DNA of 11,913 bases from Crocinitomicaceae bacterium (GTDB lineage Bacteria > Bacteroidota > Bacteroidia > Flavobacteriales_D > Crocinitomicaceae). Under the pieces are notes generated by a model. That model searched no databases. It saw only the letters and a program-made list of their open reading frames with translations, and was not told where the DNA came from. How positions within the stretch are numbered: the stretch's first letter is position 1; each line of letters begins with the position of its first letter. The stretch covers positions 1 through 11,913 of the forward strand of contig WTIB01000201.1 of the NCBI GenBank assembly GCA_011522905.1, given 5' to 3'. Shown here in pieces: positions 1 through 6,669 of this stretch. Both the position numbers and the translations under genes were made by a program.

Positions 1-117
1 ATGGAAAAGCTCATAAAAAAGGACAATAAAGAAATAGAGAGTATGCCTCTAACAGAAATGGATGAATACTGGGATAAAGCAAAATTAAATTTGCGGAAAA
101 CTAAGAATTTACAATAA
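1..117 (+). CDS. mazG: C-terminal fragment of MazG-like nucleoside triphosphate pyrophosphohydrolase (5' end outside window)
   Basis: The frame is open from the first base and ends at TAA 115-117, giving 38 residues. The tail resembles the last helix of MazG proteins: an aromatic-Met-Glu stretch, a charged linker, then a Leu-x-Glu-Met-Asp-x-x-Trp-x-x-Ala-Lys pattern (LTEMDEYWDKAK here), which closes the second MazG domain in the family. MazG hydrolyses NTPs and dNTPs to the monophosphate and pyrophosphate as a housecleaning enzyme. The catalytic Glu/Asp residues lie upstream and cannot be checked. The ATG at position 1 is most likely an internal methionine that happens to sit at the window edge. 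The last 9 bp overlap the end of the convergent moxR gene. The call rests on a short tail only. Confidence 0.65.
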   Translation: MEKLIKKDNKEIESMPLTEMDEYWDKAKLNLRKTKNLQ

Positions 118-1062
118 TTCTGAAATAATTCGATCCATAGAATATCCTTCAGCCTCAGCTCTGTAGTTTCTAACCAACCTATGCCTCAAAATCGGTTTAG
201 CAATGGCTTTTACATCCTCAATATCTGGTGAATACTTTCCCTGAATAGCCGCATAACATTTGGCTCCAACAATCAAATATTGTGATGCTCTTGGACCGGC
301 ACCCCACGTAATATATTTTTTGGTAATCTCTGGAGCCTTTTCATTATTTACCCGCGTGCTGTTTACAAGGTTTACTGCATATTCCAATACATTATCTGCG
401 ACTGGTATCCTACGAATTAAATCTTGATAAGCAATAATTTGATCTGATGTTAAAACAACATCTGGCTTTTCCTTGACATCTGAGGTTGTTTTTTTAACAA
501 TTTCGAGCTCCTCATCATAGCTTGGATAATCCACCCAGATATTAAACATAAACCGATCAAGCTGAGCCTCTGGTAAGGGATATGTTCCCTCCTGCTCTAT
601 TGGATTTTGAGTAGCTAAAACAAAAAATGGATTAGGTAGTTCATATGTTTTACCTGATGCTGTCACGTTTCTTTCTTGCATGGCCTCAAGCAATGCAGAC
701 TGTGTTTTGGGAGGCGTACGATTAATTTCATCTGCCAATACAACATTGGAAAAAACAGGTCCAGAGATAAATTTGAATGCCTTATTTTCATCTAAAATTT
801 CTGAGCCAATAATATCTGAAGGCATAAGGTCAGGTGTAAACTGAATACGATTAAAGCTTAAACCTAGAGTTTCTGAAATGGTATTTACGAGAAGGGTTTT
901 CGCTAATCCTGGAACACCAACCAGTAGACAATGAGCACGAGAAAAAATAGAAATACATACCTGATCAACAACATCTTCTTGACCAACAATTACTTTACTG
1001 ATTTCTTTTTTTAATTTGTCATAGCTCACAACGAGCTCGTCTATTCTTTCCTTATCTGTCAT
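109..1062 (-). CDS. MoxR-family AAA+ ATPase
   Basis: 317-residue AAA+ ATPase of the MoxR (AAA_3) type. These are cytoplasmic hexameric chaperone-like ATPases that usually act with VWA-domain partners to mature or insert metal centres or remodel envelope proteins; the substrate here is unknown. All motifs are present: Walker A GVPGLAKT at 49-56, Walker B VVLADE at 107-112 followed by INR, sensor 1 ATQNP at 150-154, arginine finger region LDR at 168-170, sensor 2 GPRASQ at 256-261, and the AAA lid to the C-terminus. The frame is open 27 codons further upstream to 1143, but that extension lies inside the surA-like coding sequence and is not MoxR-like, so I start at the ATG at 1062, four bases after the upstream stop. 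It is the last gene of the guaB operon. The DUF58 and VWA (Bat) genes that often follow moxR are absent: the next gene is a convergent mazG tail. Confidence 0.93.
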   Translation of the reverse strand: MTDKERIDELVVSYDKLKKEISKVIVGQEDVVDQVCISIFSRAHCLLVGVPGLAKTLLVNTISETLGLSFNRIQFTPDLMPSDIIGSEILDENKAFKFISGPVFSNVVLADEINRTPPKTQSALLEAMQERNVTASGKTYELPNPFFVLATQNPIEQEGTYPLPEAQLDRFMFNIWVDYPSYDEELEIVKKTTSDVKEKPDVVLTSDQIIAYQDLIRRIPVADNVLEYAVNLVNSTRVNNEKAPEITKKYITWGAGPRASQYLIVGAKCYAAIQGKYSPDIEDVKAIAKPILRHRLVRNYRAEAEGYSMDRIISELL

Positions 1063-1066
1063 CTCA

Positions 1067-2428
1067 TCAATTGTTAGGATTGGCAAACCATTTATATGAA
1101 AATTTACAGCTCTGATATGAGTCGTCGACTCGAATAAAAGCATTGGAGATTTTTGAATCTATCCATTTAGCCATTGTTTTTTGCTTTTTATCATTTTCTG
1201 CGGCCGCTTTAATCAATGTGTAATCATCTTTAATATTAGCAACATGGGGCTCATACCTTTCCATTAATCGAACAATTCTTATTCCTTGTTTTCTTTCGAA
1301 TATGTCTACATAGAGATTCGGCGAAGTAATATCCCCTTTTTCCATGGCATCCGTAAGCAAATATATCTGCTGATCCACCTGATTGAGATTCTCCATATCC
1401 CATAATTGATCTCCAGTTATAGGGTTGGTTATGATTCCCCCATTTTGCTTTGTTTTATCATCATTAGAGTATTGAGAAACTGCCTCATTCCAGGTAATTT
1501 CATTCTGATTCAACCTACTGTAGCATTCATCCATTCGAATTGAAGCCTCATTGATGGCATCATTACTAAATTCAGGCATATTTAGGATATGTAAACAGGT
1601 ATAATCATCTCCTTTTCTTGAAATAAGCTTAATAATGTGGTAACCATACTGAGTTTCTATAATATCAGATACTTCACCAACTTTCAATTTGAATACAGTG
1701 GATTCAAATTGCGGCACCATCATTCCTCTAGATGCCTCAATTTTACCTCCTTGACTAGCGCTTCCGGGATCATCAGAATGAATTCGAGCCATTGTTTCAA
1801 AACTTTTACCCGCAACCTGAATTAAATTTAACACTTCCTCTAACTCTGTAAAGGCTCTTTTTTTATCTTCTGGTGTAATATCAGGATAAATAACAATCTG
1901 CTGGAAGCTTAATTTCATATTAATAAATGGAATACTGTCCTTGGGTAATGCCTCAAAAAAGGTAGATACTTCCTTTGGCGTCACTGATATACCGGTCGTT
2001 ATGGTTCTTTCCATTTCTTGTGCCAAAATGCGGTCCTTTATAATTGAACGAAATTCTTCTTTAATTTGAGTAGTAGTCTTTCCGTAAAATTCTTCGAGCT
2101 TATCGCGTCCTCCCATATCTTTTTCAATGATTCTCAGTCGATTTTCCATTTCGGCATCCACTTGTTCATCAGATACTTCGATGCTGTCTAATTTCGCCTG
2201 ATTTACAAGTAATTCCTGTACCATCAATTTTTCCAATACTGAACAGGAGAAATCGAAATCCACATTCATTTCTGATTGTTTGGCTTGAATCTTTTGAATT
2301 TCAACATCAGACATGAGAATAATATTATCCCCTACCTGCGCCAAAACTTTATTGACTAATTTGCCATTTTGAGCTGAAACAGTTGATGTGTATAGAACAC
2401 AGAAAAGAAAAATGATATGTTTAATCAT
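1067..2428 (-). CDS. SurA-like periplasmic chaperone/peptidylprolyl isomerase
   Basis: 453 residues. A Sec signal peptide at 1-19 would be cut before Gln20. A SurA_N-like helical chaperone region follows (about 21-150), then two parvulin (rotamase) modules at about 171-270 and 276-390, and a C-terminal closing helix/strand. The first module has the clear parvulin body (SDDPGSASQGG at 218-228, GYHII at 262-266), but the usual first histidine is Gln177. The second keeps LHIL (His280) but has Arg384 where the terminal GYH histidine would sit. Each module therefore lacks one of the two conserved histidines, and catalysis may be weak. SurA proteins escort outer-membrane beta-barrels through the periplasm. 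The start overlaps the end of the upstream parvulin gene by 8 bp (ATGATTAA), implying translational coupling. Family and location are sure; enzymatic activity is not. Confidence 0.9.
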   Translation of the reverse strand: MIKHIIFLFCVLYTSTVSAQNGKLVNKVLAQVGDNIILMSDVEIQKIQAKQSEMNVDFDFSCSVLEKLMVQELLVNQAKLDSIEVSDEQVDAEMENRLRIIEKDMGGRDKLEEFYGKTTTQIKEEFRSIIKDRILAQEMERTITTGISVTPKEVSTFFEALPKDSIPFINMKLSFQQIVIYPDITPEDKKRAFTELEEVLNLIQVAGKSFETMARIHSDDPGSASQGGKIEASRGMMVPQFESTVFKLKVGEVSDIIETQYGYHIIKLISRKGDDYTCLHILNMPEFSNDAINEASIRMDECYSRLNQNEITWNEAVSQYSNDDKTKQNGGIITNPITGDQLWDMENLNQVDQQIYLLTDAMEKGDITSPNLYVDIFERKQGIRIVRLMERYEPHVANIKDDYTLIKAAAENDKKQKTMAKWIDSKISNAFIRVDDSYQSCKFSYKWFANPNN

Positions 2429-4391
2429 TCGGTCCTAAGTTGTATAGTACCTCGTAATTCACTTTTACCGGGTATTTCTCCTTTAATTCCTTTAGCCATG
2501 ACTCTTCCAAAAATGCTTGGTAATCTGAAATTACCGCACCTTTAATTTCAGAAAGTTCTTTAGGCATCACTGGAAGCATTTCATTAACCATAACAACATA
2601 ATACTTACCATCTACCTCAAATGGCTCATTTCGACCCTCCGCGAGATTTGTTCCTTTCAAGAAATCGACTTGCTTAGGGTCATATTTATTCATCTTGACA
2701 TCCAAGTTCAGTTCTGTATCCACATTAATTTTTTCTAAGATGACATCGGAGGTGTTCTTCTTCTTTTTCAAAAGCTTGAAAACTTTATTTGAAATTTCTG
2801 AATTCGCACATGTGTAAACAGTAGCATCAAGTCTTTCTGGCCACATGTACTTCATTTTCTGAGTCTCATAAAATGCTTTTAAACCAGCCGTATCCTTAAC
2901 TGCTTTATTCCAAACCTTATCAGACATTACTTCATAGAGGATAATACCATCGTGATATTCTTTCACTAAAGCTTTGTATTCAGGGTATTTTGATGGCAAC
3001 AATGCCTCCTCGTATTCGAGAACACTCTTTTTCACCCATTCAGCATACTGTTTTTGAACGATTTCTTCAAAAGTAAACCTTCGCATTCCTCTAAATGCTT
3101 TCTTTATAAATTTTGCAAAATCGGTTTGTCTGTATTGCTTTTCACCAATGCTGAAAATTGTTCCATCCGTAATTAAATCATCAATGTCCCATCTTCCCGC
3201 ATAATATGATGAATCTAAATTCTCAACAAACCACTGTAAATATTGACCATCAGATTCTTGAAAATTATACTTTTTCTTCAGCTTTGAAACAAAAATATCT
3301 TGCGTCTTTTTCGATCGTTCATCTTTATTTACCTTTTTTTGAAGCTCCTTTCTCATGTCATCAAAGGATTTAATGTCATTCCATTCTAACCTTTTCAAGA
3401 TATGAAACCCATAATCGGTTCTGATTGGTTTCGAAATAGCTCCATCTTCTTTCAATGCAAATGCCGCATCTTCAAATACTGGGACCATTCTCTGTGCTGT
3501 ACCTGAACCAAAAATGGGAAGCACTCCACCTTTTTTAGCAGAGGATGGGTCATCAGAATATTTACTCACCAAGTTCTCCCAGTCTTCATCACTATTTGAC
3601 TCTTGAAGCTTTTCATATATTTCATTGATTTTCTTTTCTGCTGAAACAATCTCTGCTTCAGTTGTACCCTGAGGTGTAGCTACCATTAAATGTGCTACAC
3701 GAATGGTACCTCTAGCTGGTCTAGAATCTGTAACTTGAAGTATATGGTAACCATATTTTGTCCGAAATGGGTCTGATACCTCTCCCTTTGGAGTATTGTA
3801 TGCCATTTCCTCAAAAGAATACAACATTTGAAATGCTGTAAAGAAACCTAAATCTCCCCCATTTTTCATTACTGAAGGATCTTGCGAGCTGTTTTTAGAA
3901 CGTGCTACGACATCAAAAGCTTCTCCGTCCTCAATTCTCTTTTTAAGCTCTAATAAGCGATTATAAGCTTTTAAAGTATCTCTTGGTGAGGCATTTTGGT
4001 TTACCTTAATTAAAATATGTGAAGCTCTAATCTCTTTTTTCAGTCTATCGTAAGACTCTTTCACCATAGCCTTGTTTTCAACACTATCGATTAAATAAGG
4101 CAAGGCAAGCTGTTTTCTATAACCTTCAAGTTCTTTTTTTAATCTTGGAATCGTATCATACCCAAGTCGTTCAGCCTCAGCAACCTTTAATTTGAACTTT
4201 GTAAATAGCTCCATGTACTCATCAATTGAGACCTTGTCAAACTTTGGATCATTGTTGTTTTTCAAATAAATCTGTAAAAATTCATTCTTACTCACCTTTT
4301 GTCCATTGACCTCCATAACACTTGGGTCAGACTGAGCATTTAGATTATTAAAAATAAGTAGACAGAGTAATAAGAAAATTGTTTTTTTCAT
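2421..4391 (-). CDS. Exported peptidylprolyl isomerase with two parvulin domains
   Basis: 656 residues. A signal peptide at 1-19 (Lys-Lys, then a Leu/Ile/Phe-rich core) would be cut before Gln20. An N-terminal helical region (about 24-115) resembles the SurA/PpiD chaperone part. Two parvulin domains follow: 121-221 with ASHIL (His125), DPSVMKNGGDLG and GYHIL (His216), and 230-334 with VAHLM (His234), DPSSAKKGG and GFHIL (His330). Both keep the two conserved histidines, so unlike the next gene this protein looks catalytically competent. About 320 further residues (340-656) are charged and rich in aromatic residues, and I cannot assign them to a named domain. There is no second membrane segment, so it is probably soluble in the periplasm rather than PpiD-like anchored. 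Its start is 8 bp after the guaB stop. Inferred role: folding of outer-membrane and secreted proteins. Confidence 0.9.
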   Translation of the reverse strand: MKKTIFLLLCLLIFNNLNAQSDPSVMEVNGQKVSKNEFLQIYLKNNNDPKFDKVSIDEYMELFTKFKLKVAEAERLGYDTIPRLKKELEGYRKQLALPYLIDSVENKAMVKESYDRLKKEIRASHILIKVNQNASPRDTLKAYNRLLELKKRIEDGEAFDVVARSKNSSQDPSVMKNGGDLGFFTAFQMLYSFEEMAYNTPKGEVSDPFRTKYGYHILQVTDSRPARGTIRVAHLMVATPQGTTEAEIVSAEKKINEIYEKLQESNSDEDWENLVSKYSDDPSSAKKGGVLPIFGSGTAQRMVPVFEDAAFALKEDGAISKPIRTDYGFHILKRLEWNDIKSFDDMRKELQKKVNKDERSKKTQDIFVSKLKKKYNFQESDGQYLQWFVENLDSSYYAGRWDIDDLITDGTIFSIGEKQYRQTDFAKFIKKAFRGMRRFTFEEIVQKQYAEWVKKSVLEYEEALLPSKYPEYKALVKEYHDGIILYEVMSDKVWNKAVKDTAGLKAFYETQKMKYMWPERLDATVYTCANSEISNKVFKLLKKKKNTSDVILEKINVDTELNLDVKMNKYDPKQVDFLKGTNLAEGRNEPFEVDGKYYVVMVNEMLPVMPKELSEIKGAVISDYQAFLEESWLKELKEKYPVKVNYEVLYNLGPND

Positions 4392-4399
4392 GAGTTTAT

Positions 4400-5872
4400 T
4401 TATTTAATACTATAGTTTGGAGCTTCTCTTGTAATTGAAACATCATGTGGATGAGATTCACGAACACCCGCCGATGTAATTCTAACAAATTTTGATCCCT
4501 TTAGGTTTTCAACTGTGGCCGCACCACAATATCCCATTCCAGCTCGTATTCCACCGATGATTTGGTACATCACCTCAGAAAGAGAACCCTTATAAGGTAC
4601 GCGTCCTGAAATACCCTCAGGAACTAATTTTTTGATGTCATCTTCAGCATCCTGAAAATACCGGTCTTTCGAACCTTGCTGCATGGCTTCAATAGAACCC
4701 ATACCTCTGTAGGATTTAAATTTTCTACCTTCATAAATGATGGTTTCTCCGGGTGACTCCTCAACACCCGCGAACATAGAGCCTAGCATAACTGAATCCG
4801 CACCTGCTGCTAGTGCCTTTACGATATCACCGGTATAACGGATTCCTCCATCCGCAATTACAGGCACACCTGACCCCTTGATTGCTTTGGCCACATCATT
4901 AATAGCGGATAGCTGAGGTACACCAACACCAGCTATTATTCTTGTAGTACATATTGAACCAGGCCCAATTCCTACTTTAACAGCATCCGCCCCAGCTTCT
5001 ACCAAATATTTTGCAGCCTCGGCCGTAGCAATATTTCCAACAATTACATTTAATTCCGGAAACTTGTCTTTTACTGCCTTAAGCTTTGAAACAACACCTT
5101 TAGTGTGTCCATGTGCCGTATCTATTACGATCGCATCTACACCAGCGGCAACAAGACTCTCGACTCTTTCTAAGGTGTCATCGGTTACACCAACTGCGGC
5201 AGCTACCCTCAATCGACCCAGTTCGTCTTTACATGAAGTAGGATGCTCTTTAACTTTTATTATATCTCTGTATGTGATTAGACCAATTAAATTGTTATCC
5301 GCATCAACAACAGGCAATTTTTCAATTCTATTTTCCTGAAGGATTACTTCAGCCTTACTTAATTCAATAGATTCTAGAGTGGTAATCAAATTTTCCGAGG
5401 TCATTACTTCGATTACTGGCCTTTCTTCATTCTTTTCAAAACGCAAGTCTCTATTCGTTACTATTCCGATAAGCTTCTTGTTTTCATTTACAACTGGAAT
5501 ACCGCCAATACTATTTTCTTTCATCAAAGCCAAGGCATCTTTTACAATAGCACCTTGGTGTAAAGTAATTGGATCAATAATCATTCCGCTCTCTGAACGC
5601 TTTACTTTTCTTACATTTTTGGCCTGTTCCTCAATAGACATGTTTTTGTGAATCACCCCAATTCCTCCTTGCTGAGCAATAGCTATGGCCATATTTGCCT
5701 CGGTAACTGTATCCATTGCTGCAGTTACGATAGGTGCATTCAATTCGATTTTTCTCGAAAAACGACTTGATAACTTTACATCACGAGGCAATATTTCCGA
5801 ATAGGCCGGAACCAAAAGAACATCATCGTAGGTTAAACCTTCTTGTATTTGTGCTAAATTTTCTAGAGACAT
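4400..5872 (-). CDS. guaB: Inosine-5'-monophosphate dehydrogenase
   Basis: 490 residues, the normal full length for bacterial IMPDH. The enzyme oxidises IMP to XMP with NAD+, the committed step of guanine nucleotide synthesis, in the cytosol. The start MSLENLAQIQ followed by GLTYDDVLLVP is the family N-terminus. The (beta/alpha)8 barrel is interrupted by two CBS domains at about 95-150 and 155-210, which bind adenine/guanine nucleotides and regulate bacterial IMPDHs. The catalytic loop is GPGSICTTR at 303-311 with nucleophile Cys308. The phosphate-binding DGGIRYTGD stretch is at 341-349. The Arg-Tyr dyad of the mobile flap is 404-405 (DRYF), and GMGYCGA is at 445-451. Nothing is missing. It heads the guaB-parvulin-surA-moxR operon; a TAAATTTG box about 30 bp upstream probably drives the whole unit. 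Confidence 0.98.
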   Translation of the reverse strand: MSLENLAQIQEGLTYDDVLLVPAYSEILPRDVKLSSRFSRKIELNAPIVTAAMDTVTEANMAIAIAQQGGIGVIHKNMSIEEQAKNVRKVKRSESGMIIDPITLHQGAIVKDALALMKENSIGGIPVVNENKKLIGIVTNRDLRFEKNEERPVIEVMTSENLITTLESIELSKAEVILQENRIEKLPVVDADNNLIGLITYRDIIKVKEHPTSCKDELGRLRVAAAVGVTDDTLERVESLVAAGVDAIVIDTAHGHTKGVVSKLKAVKDKFPELNVIVGNIATAEAAKYLVEAGADAVKVGIGPGSICTTRIIAGVGVPQLSAINDVAKAIKGSGVPVIADGGIRYTGDIVKALAAGADSVMLGSMFAGVEESPGETIIYEGRKFKSYRGMGSIEAMQQGSKDRYFQDAEDDIKKLVPEGISGRVPYKGSLSEVMYQIIGGIRAGMGYCGAATVENLKGSKFVRITSAGVRESHPHDVSITREAPNYSIK

Positions 5873-5900
5873 ATGAACCTATTGTTAAAATAAATTCTTG

Positions 5901-5908
5901 CAAATTTA
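5901..5908 (-). promoter_or_regulatory. Bacteroidota -7 promoter box for guaB operon
   Basis: On the minus strand this reads TAAATTTG, a perfect match to the Bacteroidota -7 consensus TAnnTTTG. Initiation a few bases downstream would leave a leader of roughly 20-25 nt before the guaB ATG at 5872. I find no clear -33 TTG/TTTG at the usual 17-23 bp spacing, so the assignment rests on the -7 box and its position. Confidence 0.55.
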
Positions 5909-5945
5909 GGAAAAATTCATTGGAGTTCGATTCAGGATAATTTTC

Positions 5946-5976
5946 TTATGTTAATAATACCCAAAAATTAACATGA
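5946..5976. repeat. Inverted repeat in the divergent guaB / exported-protein intergenic region
   Basis: TTATGTTAAT (5946-5955) is mirrored by ATTAACATGA (5967-5976). The inner 8 bp pair perfectly and 9 of 10 positions overall, around an 11-base spacer. It lies upstream of the predicted guaB promoter and just before the plus-strand gene, so it could be an operator for either. It could also form a weak AT-rich hairpin. No regulator is recognisable from the sequence. Confidence 0.4.
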
Positions 5977-5991
5977 AGTACAATTTATGAT

Positions 5992-5999
5992 TAAACTTG
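5992..5999 (+). promoter_or_regulatory. Possible weak -7 box for the exported-protein gene
   Basis: TAAACTTG differs from TAnnTTTG at one position. It lies 14 bp before the ATG at 6014, which would give a leader of about 10 nt and would place the alternative upstream ATG (5987) outside the transcript. There is no recognisable -33 element. In such AT-rich DNA a one-mismatch match is weak evidence. Confidence 0.2.
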
Positions 6000-6013
6000 T
6001 CGTGATATTGAAT

Positions 6014-6649
6014 ATGAGGGTTTATTTACTTTTCGTCTTGCTTATCTGTATGAGTCAAATCAGTTTGGCGCAAAGGAAAGATATTGATACTTCAAAAATA
6101 TTACAGCTTTCCGGTGTAGTTGTTTCCGAACATGATTTAAATCCCATGCCTTATATCACAGTATATGATCGTTCTATTGGACGAGGAGTCGTCGCAGATT
6201 ATTATGGCTATTTCTCTATGGTTTCATTTCCTGGTGATACCCTCTATTTTTCTTATTATGGTTATAAAACCTCAACTTACATCGTACCTGATACTTTAAA
6301 GGAAAATAGATATAGCATTATCCATATGCTACAACAAGATACCATTAATCTTCCTGAGGTGACTGTATATCCATGGCCATCTAGAGAAGATTTCGCAAGA
6401 TTCTTTGTTGAAATGAAACCATACGATGATGCCGTTCGACGAGCACAACGAGAACTTTCAGGTGAATCCCTTGCTTTTGTAGCCGCACGATTAGATGCAG
6501 ATGCGTCACTCGCTAGTGGTTTAGTTATGAATCAACGGTATACAAAACTATATACAAATGGACAACTGCCAGTCAACAACCTTCTTAATCCATACTCTTG
6601 GGCTAAACTGATTCGAGATTGGAAGGAAGGGAAATTAAAACGTGAATAA
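6014..6649 (+). CDS. Exported protein with CarboxypepD_reg-like domain, function unknown
   Basis: 211 residues from the ATG at 6014. A signal peptide (1-19) with a strongly hydrophobic core would be cut before Gln20, as in the two parvulins of this window. That match is why I prefer this start to the in-frame ATG at 5987, which adds nine residues ahead of a complete signal peptide. Residues about 30-116 look like the CarboxypepD_reg-like beta-sandwich seen at the N-terminus of many Bacteroidota surface proteins (LSGVVVSEHDLNPMPYITV, then GYFSM, DTLYFSYYGYKT, LPEVTV). Here it is not followed by a TonB plug or barrel. The C-terminal 90 or so residues start with a YPWPSREDFARFF segment, are mostly helical in character, and match nothing I can name. 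It is probably a periplasmic or lipid-free envelope protein. The 3' end converges with the HD gene 12 bp away. Confidence 0.75.
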   Translation: MRVYLLFVLLICMSQISLAQRKDIDTSKILQLSGVVVSEHDLNPMPYITVYDRSIGRGVVADYYGYFSMVSFPGDTLYFSYYGYKTSTYIVPDTLKENRYSIIHMLQQDTINLPEVTVYPWPSREDFARFFVEMKPYDDAVRRAQRELSGESLAFVAARLDADASLASGLVMNQRYTKLYTNGQLPVNNLLNPYSWAKLIRDWKEGKLKRE

Positions 6650-6650
6650 T

Positions 6651-6669
6651 CTGAGTATTTTTTACTCGG
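6651..6669. terminator. Hairpin between convergent genes, possible bidirectional terminator
   Basis: CTGAGTA and TACTCGG form a 7-bp stem with one T-G wobble around a five-T loop. The hairpin starts one base after the stop of the exported-protein gene and covers the stop codon of the convergent HD gene. A proper T-tract is missing on both sides, so it is at best a weak intrinsic terminator or a 3'-end stabilising structure. Confidence 0.35.

Noticed and set aside
1063..1143. Upstream extension of moxR to an ATG at 1143 (27 extra codons)
   Set aside because: It lies inside the conserved C-terminus of the SurA-like gene on the same strand, and the extra residues do not look like a MoxR N-terminus. 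The ATG at 1062 fits the family and the operon spacing.
1637..1825. 62-codon plus-strand frame opposite the SurA-like gene
   Set aside because: Antisense to the first parvulin domain, with no supporting feature.
5064..5940. Open frames on the plus strand opposite guaB (91, 90 and 68 codons)
   Set aside because: They are antisense to a fully conserved guaB, show no domain, signal or promoter evidence, and arise from the codon bias of guaB.
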